Origin: Calamus simplicifolius
Lineage: Eukaryota > Streptophyta > Magnoliopsida > Arecales > Arecaceae
Direction of reading: 5' to 3'
DNA: 64,000 bases
Assembly (NCBI GenBank): GCA_900491605.1
Contig: UESW01001785.1
Span: forward strand, 102,977 to 166,976
Positions 1-10,379 of this stretch are shown in pieces (position 1 is the stretch's first letter; the number at the start of each line of letters is the position of its first letter). The position numbers and the translations under genes are program-made. The notes beneath the pieces were generated by a model. That model did not search any database, had not been told where the DNA came from, and saw nothing but the letters and a program-made list of their open reading frames with translations.

Positions 1-2225
1 CGTGGGCATCAACTTCCCTCACCTTCGTCTCTTCTCTGTTAAGGCATCAACATCTACTCTCCTCTTTCCTCAGTATCGACTCTTCTTTCTAGCCCATTCG
101 CTCTGATTTCTTTTTCGGCATCATTTTTTCTTGACTTTTCTTTCTCTATCGAGACGTTGGCATTGATTCCCTCATCGACTCTCATTCAGCCCAATCGTTT
201 TAGCTCTTTTGGTACCAACTCTTCTTTTCGGCTTCCTTCGTTGAGACGTCGGTACCGGCTCTCGCTTGACACTGTCTCCTTCAGCTTTTGTTCAGTCCCA
301 TAGGCCGAACGAAGAGAGCAAAAGAAAAGAGTTTATTTATAGCGATGAATTGAAAAGAAAAATTAGTAAGGCATAATGATCATTATATAATATATATATA
401 TTTTAAGTACAGGTGTAGAGAATATTTTTTTTTTTTGTGTATTTAGAAGCTCTCGATGTACAGTGTGCATATATGTTACCCATTAAATGGCCACAATAGT
501 TGCGGTTGGTTGCGTCTTTCTTAATTATTATCGTGACAAAGACCAAGATCATAAAACAAAGAAAGCTGACTGCACTCAAAAAACGTGAATGAGGAAAAAA
601 AAATTATCAACCGATTCATCAGTAGATCAAGCTATAAGATCTGATCCTCGTTGACTAATCATATAATATTCTATGCATTATATTTATTCTCTTTAATTTA
701 TGATTTTTACTATCTTTCAACAATTATAAATGCTAGATAGATGTAGAAACCATACTATCCTAATTTTATTTTTTATTTTTTATTATAAAACTATTTTTTA
801 AGTATTACAATCTTCTTTCTTATAACCATATCTTAAATAGATTGTTGTTATAAATTAATCAAAATTTATTTTGAATGAATTATTGATACCATAAAACTGG
901 CTTCATAAATCATATGGCTTTATAAATTTAAATAAAAGTTAATTGGTGCATGATGAATTTAAATTATAAGTATTTATTTTTTTTCTTAAAAAATATTTTA
1001 AAATATTATCTTTATCAAATAATTATGCATATTGAGAATATATATATATATAATCATGTGTGACGTGGGTAATAATTGTGTAAAGACCTATCAGTAACTT
1101 TAAAAAATAAAACATAATCCTACGTCATTGGGATGATGCCATTAATTTCAATTTAGTTGCATCGTATTTATTGAAAGTTGACGAGAAAGTGTGGTTCTAG
1201 GAACAAGGGCTACTGGAATTTTGAATGCCCATGCTGAGGACAGTAGTTGGGAGGCCTTGCTTTTGGCATTTAAGGTTTAATAAAATATATTATTGTATTA
1301 TAACGATTTATAACAATTAATTATGAATTTATGGGAAGGAGTTATAGTTTATGCTGTAAAAGCCGTTAAAAGAGAATGTCAGATCAGGCTTGGACATTGA
1401 TTCGACCAAGGGCTCGATCATCGGATCACTGATTTAACCATCGAATCATTGATCATTCAATTATTTTAATATAAAATATATTTATATTAATAAAAATTAT
1501 TTTTTAATAAAATGAATATATGAATACTAATTTTTATAATTTTTTTTCAAAAAAAATCTTTTTTAGTATCTTATTTAATCTCTAAAATTTTCTTACTTTA
1601 ATCTGCGTAACCATTTAGTCTAATTTAACTTTTTCTAAAAAAAAAATTAAAGAATATTTCTATCCGAATTTCCTTTATTTTTATCATTTTCTCTTTATGT
1701 CTATGCTTTTCAGTCTCATATTTGCACCTTTTTTTCTTTTTTTATTCTCTTCTCATCAATGCTCTTCTTTTCATAATCTCATTTTCTTTCCTCATTAAAC
1801 TTGCGAGCATTTTAATAAAGAAAAAGTTGCTATAAACTCTTAGAAATTTAAAATGCCAAATGTCAGAAAATTTGAAACGGCATTGACAAACCCGTGACCT
1901 GGTTCAGGCCGGGTTCACCGGTTCATGAGTGAATCGGATGGGTTGACCGAATTATTCTGAATCTCTTATATATCCAGTTTTATGTTAGAATCGGACCGAC
2001 TTAGCCTTCGATCTCAGTTTAACCGTTTCAATCAATCGATCTAGTCCAATTTTAACAACGATGTCTGAGTAATGAAACTTTATGCTAAAAAAATGATTTT
2101 ATTTTTTGACTAGTTAACTATAACAAGTCACATTCTAGCCAGCATACTGAATTTAGTCCTTCTTTAAAAAAAAAAAATTAAAATTTGAATATAGAAGAAG
2201 ACCTAAATTATATTTCTATTCCAAC
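1..2225. other. Intergenic AT-rich DNA, no gene seen
   Basis: The first 310 bases are pyrimidine-rich with recurring phrases around 'gagacgt(c/t)gg', perhaps the worn end of an LTR. Beyond that the DNA is AT-rich with poly-A and poly-T runs. At about 1380-2070 the ends carry phrases on 'ggttcaccggttc' and 'gaatcggat', of a kind common in degenerate plant repeats, but no clean terminal repeats or TSD can be defined. I see no supported coding sequence. Confidence 0.5.
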
Positions 2226-4195
2226 TTTTTTTTTTGGTACAAGCGGGCGATCACATTAGCCTAGTGCAAGTCAGCCCAGATCAATCCGAATACAAAATTT
2301 GCTATAATACAGAAGGGCAGGGATCGCTCGGCCTCCAAATCCATAAACCATCATGCTGAGCCACAAAAGAAGCTATCCATTCGCCGCCGAATTGGCTTCT
2401 CGATATATGTGACGGATCTGAGCACAGTCAGCCTCACGTAGAATAGACCAAATGTCCGTAAGCATCGGATTAGCGCCAGAATGATAATTCTCCTTCTGCA
2501 TCCAAGAAACAACCGACATGGAATCACCCTCAATCAAAATCCTCTGCATCTGAAGAGTTCTAACAGCATAAGAAATGCCCGCCCAAGCCACATAAAGCTT
2601 AGACATCAGGACGGAGGAGTCAATAGAACCAAAACCACCCGCTCTCAGCAACTCACCATATGGGCCACGGATGACGAAAGCAGAACCAGTAGCTCTACCG
2701 CGAACACTCTCATCAAAGTTGATTTTGACGAACCCTAGAGGAGGGGGATCCCAGGAGATAAATACCGTGTGCCGGTTCGCTGCTGTAGCAGCATGGGATC
2801 CCCAGAGGCCAGAGACGTCAGAACCAACCCGTGCATAGTCTGTAACCAAAGATCTAATTTTCCTCATAATCATGAGGGAAGAAATAGGATCATCCGTGAA
2901 AAGAAGCTGGTTCCTCGATAACCAAATGTAATAAGCCGTGGCAGTCCAAAGACCACACCTCTACAGGGAAGCTCTATGAATATTCAGGAAGAAAGAAGAG
3001 CGGGGTGAACCCATATCATCCCCCCTGACAGAATAACCCACCATATACCAGATCTGTCTAGCTCTGAGGCAAATGAAAATAGCATGCTCAGAGGACTCCT
3101 CCTCCAACCTACATAAAGGACAACACGGCTGGATCGACAAACCCCTCCAAGAGAGAAGAAGACAGGTTGGAAGACAGTCCCACATAAGCTTCCAAATAAA
3201 TAGCTGCACTCTGGGAAGGGTGGGAAGCTTCCAAATCCAAGCAGCATCCATCGATCGCTGAGAAACCGGCTTGAATATCTTCATCAAATCCCTAGTAGGA
3301 GCCCTGGAGAGACAAGATCTCTGCTAAAGCCTGGAGTCATATAAACGACCAGGAGAAAGGGGCATTGATAGAATACGTTTAGAAAGCTCCGGCCCAAAGA
3401 AACGGGTCACCGAGGGGATATGCCAGGTAGGGGGATTTAAGGAAATCAAATCCTTAACCTTTAAACTGGAAGGGATATCAATACTGATAAAAGAGGACCA
3501 TCGAGAGAGAGAAAGCTTTGAAATCCAGATGTCCTAAATAACATCAATCGATGATCCGTCTCCAATTATCCATGATACATTACCCCTAATAAGCTGTCCA
3601 CACCGACAGACTTCCTTCCAAAAGGAGCAGCCACAAGGTGACCAGATATGCAAGTCCGGCATCCAGGCACCATACCAGCACGCATCAGGGTACTCCAAAG
3701 ACAATACGGCTCCAGAAGGAATCTAAAGCATGTCTAGTAAGAAGGGCATCCCTTCTAATAATCAGAGACTGGATCCCGAGACCGCCTTCTTGGATAGGCA
3801 TGCAAACCGTATCCTAGGATAAAAGATGAGTACCATGACCTTCTTGCATAGAAGCCCAAAGAAAATTACGGAAACATTTCTCAATCCTCTTAAGACAGGT
3901 AATAGGAATGACAGAATTAGACAAAAGGTACAGGAGAAGAGAGGAGAGAACCGAGCGGATAATGATAATTCTAGCCATCATCGAAAGGCCAGTGACCTGC
4001 CACCCCTCCAAACGCTGACGAACCCTCCTCTCCAACTCGTAGTAGTCTGAGCAACGGGGACGTCTTCCCGTGATAGAAATCTCCAAATACATAAACCTGT
4101 CAGTCTGAGTAGAAATGCCCGATAAATTAATAATGTCTTCCCTGGTAGACCTAGAAGTCTTCGGGCTGAAACATATAGAAAACTTCAGAAAATTA
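2226..4195 (-). mobile_element. L1-type LINE copy 1, 5'-truncated
   Basis: A minus-strand LINE whose poly-A tail appears as the T-run at about 2226-2235. It retains only the 3' third of ORF2. The family tail follows the T-run, including the 3' hairpin at 2252-2268. The 5' break lies near 4195, where similarity to LINE copy 2 stops just upstream of the segment reading SICFSPKTS. It belongs to the same family as the copy at 4439-10345, with closely matching RNase H and zinc-finger segments. I could not identify a convincing TSD. Confidence 0.85.
2345..4190 (-). pseudogene. LINE copy 1 ORF2 fragment (RT tail, zf-RVT, RNase H)
   Basis: Read 5' to 3' on the minus strand, this holds the end of the reverse transcriptase (4190-3814), a zinc-binding zf-RVT segment with CPLC and an HAIFIC tail (3287-2961), and an RNase H domain (2873-2345). 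In the RNase H, INFDES, IEGDSM and REANSAA mark catalytic regions. It is broken: a TAG replaces the Trp codon after HLLS near 3814, another TAG follows RASL near 2959, and the frame changes more than once. One change near 2375, after REANSAA, looks like a single missing base. It cannot encode a working protein. The RNase H domain C-terminal to the RT is known from plant L1 lineages. Confidence 0.85.
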
Positions 4196-4467
4196 TTTTT
4201 AGTATTTTGTCTTTTATTTGGACTAGAAAAGCAAGTTAAAAGTAATATTTCTCTGTTAGCTCGTAGCATGGTAGTAGGAAAGGGATTTAAGCCTTTTTCA
4301 CACAAACGGCGGAAGGCATGCTCGCAGGAAAATGGTCAGCACCAAGGGTATAATTTTGTTTCCTAATTTTATCTTCCCTTATGCTTGATTTATGGTCATT
4401 AACAAGCATTACATTGTGGAAGTTGAACTGAATTATAGTTTTTTTTTTTTTGATAAAGACGGGCGAT

Positions 4468-4484
4468 CATACTAGTCTAGTATG
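4468..4484 (-). promoter_or_regulatory. 3'-terminal RNA hairpin of the LINE family
   Basis: A perfect inverted repeat, CATACTAG-A-CTAGTATG when read in the element's sense, sits about 17 bases before the poly-A tail. Equivalent stems occur at 21716-21732, 2252-2268 and 45839-45855, with base-pair-preserving differences. In some LINE families the 3' stem-loop is what the reverse transcriptase recognises; that role is inferred here. Confidence 0.6.
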
Positions 4485-4549
4485 AGTCAGCCCAGTACAT
4501 CAGTTTGTAAAATTTGAAATAACACAGGAGGACATGGTTCACCCATTGT

Positions 4550-7500
4550 CTATATCCTATATCCTACATGCTGAGCCACGGCCGTCGCTGCCCAGTCAGC
4601 AGCCGTGTTGGCTTCACGGAATACATGATAAATCTGGGCAGTATTCAAGTTCTGAAGCATAGTCCAAATATCTGTTAAGATCGGATTGGTGGATACTTCA
4701 GGAGCTTTCTCTTTCCGTATCCACTGAATGACAGTCATAAAGTCTCCCTCAATAACAAGCCTCTGGGCTCGAAGAGTCTGCACCGCATAAGAAATACCAG
4801 TCCATGCAGCGCAAAGCTCAGCCATGGGAACAGAGAAGTCCAGAGACCCAAATCCACCCGCCGCTATCATATTACCCTGTGGACCACGAATGATGAAGGC
4901 CGAACCAGCTAGTCTGCCGCGAACACTCCCATCAAAGTTGATTTTGACAAAACCTGGAGGAGGGGGCTCCCAAGAAATAAAAACCGTACGACGGTTCGCT
5001 GCCGTAGCAGCAGGGGAACCCCAGAGGCCAGAGGTATCAAAACCAACAGAATGAAGGGCACGGGCACAATCCACGGACATTGATCTAATTTTCCTTATTA
5101 GCTGATGAGAAGAGATACATTCCTCTGAAAAGATAATCTGGTTCCTTGATAACCATATCTGGTAAGCAGTAATCGCCCAAAGGCCTCGATTGTGCCGAGG
5201 AGCCATCCGGAGATCCTGGAGAAAGATAGGACGAGGAGAACCGTAGACATCCACTCTAAACTCATAGCCCATAAGATACCAAATCCTTCTAGCTCTAGGG
5301 CATTTGAATATAGCATGATCGGTAGTCTCGTCCTCCATACCGCATAAGGGGCAGGTCGACTGGATAGGGAGACCCCTACGGGAGAGCATATCACTCATCG
5401 GTAGGCAATCCCACAGAAGCTTCCAGATAAAGAGCTGGACCCTAGAAAGAGTGGGAAGCTTCCATATCCACGCAGCATCCTTTGTACTCTGAACCGGAGG
5501 CCTAAATAGCTTGACAAGATCCTTGAGAGGGGCCTTAGGGAGGGAGGATCTCTGCCAAAGCCTAACATCTGTGGAGGGGCAGGAGATAAGAGGGATCGAT
5601 AGAATCCGCTGAGATAGATCCTTGCCAAAAAGACTGGTCACCATGGGGGTGTTCCAGGAGGGGGGGACTGATGAGATCAGATCCTTAACCCTCGTATTAG
5701 TTGGAATATCAGTGCTAAAGAATGAGGGCCATCGAGACAGTGGAAGCTCTGAAATCCACGAATCCTGAATGGCATCTATAGAGTGACCATCTCCAATCAT
5801 CCAAGAGATATTCATCCGAATGGAGTCGCCAACCTGGCACACCTCCTTCCAAAAGGATGAACTGCCCCTGGGCGACGAAATGAGCTCTTCTGACTTCCAA
5901 TCACCATATCTTGCTCGCATGACCGAGCTCCAGAGACAGTGCGGCTCTAAAAGGAAACGAGAAGCATGTATGGCCATTAAAGCTTGGCACCTAACCACCA
6001 AGGATTGGATCCCGAGTCACCTTCATGAATAGGCATGCATATCTTGTCCCAAGAAAGAAGATGAATACCATGTCCGTCTTGCATAGATGCCCATAAAAAA
6101 TCTCTGATCCATCTCTCAAACCTCCTCAGACAAGTAGTCGGGATGGCCGTATTCGATAACATATAGAGCAGAAGGGAAGAGAGAACTGACCGAATAATGG
6201 TGATCCGAGCCATCATAGAAAGATCAGTGACTTGCCAACCGTCGATACGCTGGCGAACCCGCCTCTCAAGGTCCGCAAAATCAGAGCAACGAGGGCATCT
6301 TCCAGTCATGGGGATCCCCAAATACATAAATCGATCAGTCTGAGTAGTCATACCCAACCGATCAATGATTGCTTCACTAATAAGTCTGGATGTCTTCGGA
6401 CTGAAACAAATAGAAGACTTCTGAAGATTGACCTTCTGACCCGAAGCCTGACAATAGCACTGAATAATGGAATCGAAGGAAGCCGCATTTTCAGTAGAGG
6501 CCTGGCCCAGAAGAATACAGTCATCCGCAAACAACAGATGGGAGATGGAAAGACCCGCATCCCCCACATTAAAAGGGACAATCCTCTGGTTGTACTGAGC
6601 TTGATGAAGAGCACGAGAGAGATCATCCGCAGCCAAGATGAACAGAAGGGGAGATAACGGGCATCCCTGACGTAATCCAACCGAAGATTGGAAAAACTCA
6701 GTCGGGCTCCCATTGATAATCAATGAAAAGGAAGGCCTCTGGATACAAGCCATAACCCATTCAGTGAACCTCTCATCAAAACCAAACCCTGAAGAGAACG
6801 ATATAAGAAGTTCCAACTCAGTCTATCATAAGCCCTTTCCATATCAAGCTTAATGGTCATAAGACACCTTCTAACAGGGGCTCTATGAAGGTCGTGCATA
6901 AACTCCTGAGTGATAAGACATTATCCGAGATAGAGCGACCTCTGATAAACGCCCCTTGTTCCTCAGAAATAATACCGGGGATAACCGCCCGGAGACGAGA
7001 AGCTAGGAGACGAGCGCAGATCTTGTACATAGTAGTATATAGACTTATCGGTCTATAGTGCTGAGGAAGAGAAGCATCCGGGCGTTTAGGCACAAGGGTA
7101 ATAAGAGTGCGATTCCAATCCTCAGGAATCTGCTTAGATTGGAATACATTTTGGATAGCCTGAACCATTTCCTGTCCAACGATATCCCAGTAATGACGAA
7201 AAAAGAAGGGCAGAAATCCATCAGGCCCAGGAGCCTTATCCGGACCGAGATCCCATAGAGCCTGACGGACCTCCTCCGCACAAACAGACCTAATAAGAAG
7301 TTCGTTATCCGAAGAGGATACCTTCCGGGATTCAGAAACCAGGGTAACCGGAACCCCGTTGCCCAAACTTTCAGACCATCTTGATTGGAAGAAATGAAGA
7401 AGCTGAGAACGAATATGGAGAATATCCTCCTGATAATTTCCCTCAGCATCCACTAACTGCCGAATTCTGTTGGCTGCCCGCCTCTTCAGAGTAGACTGAT

Positions 7501-8599
7501 GGAAAAATCTGGTATTACGATCCCCTTCTCGAATCCACTGAACTCTGGATCGTTGCCTCCAATATAACTCTTGCTGTCGAAGAAGGAAGTGATGACAAGC
7601 AAGATTCTCTCGCAACAAGGAGAGATCAGAGGGCAAAAGAAATCCATCAAGGTCCTCCTTCGTCTGAATGGCGCAAATAACAGATTCAGCCTTCTCCACT
7701 TGCCTGACTAGATCCCCAACCTCCAGTCTATTCCATCTGGAAAGTCTGCGACTGGCCAAAATAAGACGACATGAAATCCGATAGGCTGCATTACCCCTGA
7801 TGGGAAGGTGCCAAATCTGGGAAATGATAGTCCGAGCAGAAGAGTGGACCGTCCAGAATCGTTCAAATCTAAACTGTTTCCTCTGATGAAGAACAGCCTC
7901 CAAGGAAATCAGAATAGGGCAGTGATCCGAGGCAATCCTCGGAAGGTGAGTGACAGTAACAGCTGGGAATTTTTGGAGCCACTGAGGAGTTGCCAGAGCT
8001 CTGTCAATTCTCTCCTATACGCGAGCTGTCCCCTGACGGTTATTGCACCAAGTAAATTGAGGTCCCGAGTACCCCAAATCCATCAGCCCAGTGGATCCAA
8101 TGAATGATCTAAATTCATTAATATCAACTGAATTGGTAATAGGCCTACCCCCTCTCTTCTCATTAGCTTCGATAATACAGATGAAATCACCAGCAATAAT
8201 GGAAGGAATTCCTTGAGCTATGAGGGTAGTCAAATCGGACCAGAGAGTACGACGCTCACGGTAATCCGTACTAGCATAGACTACCGATATGATCCAGGGG
8301 TCAGAGTTCCCTTCAGAGACAACAAGATTTATTTGTTGACTACTTTGATGGAAAGCTTCAATCGTAACAGCTGAGTCACGCCAAACAGCCAAAATACCTC
8401 CAGACTGCCCCACAGCCTCCACTGCATATGAAGACCAGGACCGGACAATCTGCCTCTGAAAACGAACTAGACTTTCACCAGACAGCCTTGTTTCTAAAAG
8501 AACACATATATCAAAGTTATGTATCTGAATCAATCTACTGAAAGAGGAACGGAAAGAAGGCTTATTAGCTCCTCTAACATTCCAAATTAAAATCTTCAT
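4550..8599 (-). pseudogene. LINE copy 2 ORF2 (endonuclease, RT, RNase H), broken
   Basis: The ATG at 8599 opens an apurinic-type endonuclease (MKILIWNVRG, LLETRLSG, FTWCNN). A TAG near 8012 replaces the Trp of the usual RVWERIDRAL motif. The reverse transcriptase follows, with KAPGPDGF, FIRGRSISDNV, GLRQGCPLSPLLF and the catalytic FADD box near 6530. Next come a zf-RVT segment (CPLCGMEDETTDHAIFKC) and an RNase H domain with INFDG, the Glu of AELCAAW, IEGDF and REANTAADW. Frames change near 6917, 6795 and 6003, and each is explained by one missing base. With those corrected, only the Trp-to-stop change would block the protein. ORF2 supplies target nicking and target-primed reverse transcription. 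Confidence 0.88.
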
Positions 8600-8602
8600 A
8601 GA

Positions 8603-10246
8603 TTAACTGGAAATATCTGGGACCACCTCCTGGTCCTCTACCATCTCACTGTCAACATTCTGAGGAGAGCTGTCCTTCATGGCACCAGAATCTGCCTCAT
8701 TGATACTTAAACCCTGGTCCCTAAGGTTTACATCGTTACCCTGACCCTCCTGGTCTGTAGGCCTTTCAGGATTATTATGATGCAGCACCTGAATCGGTTC
8801 CAAGTAGCAAAGAGACTGGGCCAGTTTTTGTAGGCAAGGATTGATATCCACTCTACTTTTGGCCAAATTTCCTTTATCTTTCCCTTTTTTCTTTTCCAGT
8901 TTGGAAATAGATCTGGGGGGCAGTCCTTCAACAGTTCGTGCCCGTTTAAGTGGCCCCGAACCCTTCACCCTAGTTTCCATCTGGCCATCAACTTTAGGAT
9001 CCAAAGCCAGGGAAGCAAACGGATTAACTGATATTAGGGATTGGGAAGAAAAAGTTTCAGAGAGACCACTATGATTCAATTTGTTTTTTCCTTTCACTGA
9101 ATCAACTGAAACGACACGCTGGTATGAAACCGGCACGGCCGCCAGAGGCAAAGGATACGGCTTCCTTCCCTTAGCCTCCTTCTTCTTCCTCTGAGAATTG
9201 ACAATTGATTCACCTTCCACCAAGTGAATTGGCACTGCCACTGAAGCTGAAGCAGGGCAATCCGTAGACTCTCCCGGCTTACTGCAATCAGAAGCAAAAT
9301 TCCCTGAACCACGAAGAGTTCTTCGTCCCAACTTCACCGGGGTCTTCCATCCGTCCTTCAATCTCGTCTCCATAGAACCAGGCAGAGGAGAAGAGCAGGG
9401 ACCAGAGGCTACAAACTGAGATTGACGCAGGGGATCCTCAGCTTGCCTTCGTTGACGAACTACGGCCAACCACGATCCGTAGACGAAGCTGCTGACAGAC
9501 TCCTCCGATTCAACCTTGGCCTCCGGCGCACAGGGTCCCTGCAGATGCAAAGACCCACACTTTGGGCAGAATCCTTCCAAGGATTCGAAGACGAACGGCT
9601 GCCAAAATGGGCCATTAAGGCCCTGAACCCTAGTCCCAGGACGGAGGGGACGACAGAGGTTTACACGCAGAGCCACCCTAGCGTACCCTCCCCTGTTCCT
9701 TGACGCCGTCGCAGCATCAACAAAGCAAAATGAACCAGCTTGCTCCGAGATTGACCTGAGGAATTCCTCCTTCCAGAACTCCATAGGCAGGCTAGGCAAT
9801 CTCATCCAAACCAGTGCTGAGGAAATGGATTGCTCGTTCGGGAAGAAATCCGGGCGCCATGATTCAGTACCAATAATCTGGCCATTTATCACCCACGGCC
9901 GATTAAGTACTAAATCAACTGCCTGAGCGTCTTCAAATCGGAAAAGATGACAACGGAATGCCAATGAAACTGGGACGATACCTCCAGCGATCCCAGCTCG
10001 CCTGAATTCCCGAATATATGCTTCAGCCGGCACCCAACGAGAGAAGGAGCGGGCCATGACTGCATACTGCTTCCATCTCGCCGCCTCCTCTTCCAGCAGA
10101 GGGACCGGGATCTGGACAACCTCCGAAAAGATGGACTCCATCGTCACCACCTCCGACGAAGAAGGAGAAGAGGAAACCCATTTGAAGCCGGTAACCGGAG
10201 CAGATCGTCGGGGCAAACGGTCCTTCTCAGCCAAATCCGGAGCCAT
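8603..10246 (-). CDS. LINE copy 2 ORF1 protein (RNA-binding, CCHC type)
   Basis: An uninterrupted 547-residue frame. I chose the ATG at 10246 (MAPDLAEKD...) over an upstream GTG-initiated extension. The first third resembles the DUF4283-type domain that plant LINE ORF1 proteins carry, including the stretch around VINGQIIGTESWRPDFFP and WMRLPSLPMEFW. A short zinc-knuckle-like segment, CPKCGSLHLQGPC, follows. The C-terminal half is basic and low-complexity. By analogy with the family, ORF1 binds element RNA and forms the ribonucleoprotein with the ORF2 enzyme. The stop (TAA, 8605-8603) lies three bases before the ORF2 ATG and in the same frame. Family assignment is from motif recognition only. 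Confidence 0.82.
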   Translation of the reverse strand: MAPDLAEKDRLPRRSAPVTGFKWVSSSPSSSEVVTMESIFSEVVQIPVPLLEEEAARWKQYAVMARSFSRWVPAEAYIREFRRAGIAGGIVPVSLAFRCHLFRFEDAQAVDLVLNRPWVINGQIIGTESWRPDFFPNEQSISSALVWMRLPSLPMEFWKEEFLRSISEQAGSFCFVDAATASRNRGGYARVALRVNLCRPLRPGTRVQGLNGPFWQPFVFESLEGFCPKCGSLHLQGPCAPEAKVESEESVSSFVYGSWLAVVRQRRQAEDPLRQSQFVASGPCSSPLPGSMETRLKDGWKTPVKLGRRTLRGSGNFASDCSKPGESTDCPASASVAVPIHLVEGESIVNSQRKKKEAKGRKPYPLPLAAVPVSYQRVVSVDSVKGKNKLNHSGLSETFSSQSLISVNPFASLALDPKVDGQMETRVKGSGPLKRARTVEGLPPRSISKLEKKKGKDKGNLAKSRVDINPCLQKLAQSLCYLEPIQVLHHNNPERPTDQEGQGNDVNLRDQGLSINEADSGAMKDSSPQNVDSEMVEDQEVVPDISS

Positions 10247-10379
10247 GGAAAGGAGGAGGAAGTCGAAACGACCGAAGGAGGAGAAGCTCGCACCCAGCCG
10301 ATGAAGATCGCCAGAGATCAAGCAAGACGAAAGCCGAAGCACGAATCTAAAAGTTAGGAGCAGCAGATTATATCAATTA

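Larger units (their letters stand above)
4439..10345 (-). mobile_element. L1-type LINE copy 2, near full length
   Basis: A minus-strand non-LTR retrotransposon of about 5.9 kb. The poly-A tail is the T-run at 4439-4451. Both expected genes are present: ORF1 (10246-8603) and ORF2 (8599-4550). The 3' tail contains a perfect inverted repeat at 4468-4484 (8-bp stem, one-base loop). The 5' end is not precisely defined; it lies just past the ORF1 start near 10345-10380. No clear TSD was found, though both flanks contain 'attata'. ORF2 has one stop and three one-base frame changes, so as written the copy is not autonomous. It is the only one of the six family members here that is not 5'-truncated. 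Confidence 0.88.

Noticed and set aside
2481..2738. Plus-strand frames across the LINE copies (also 4824-5054, 6232-6657, 9422-9703)
   Set aside because: Shadows of the minus-strand LINE genes, which carry the recognisable motifs.
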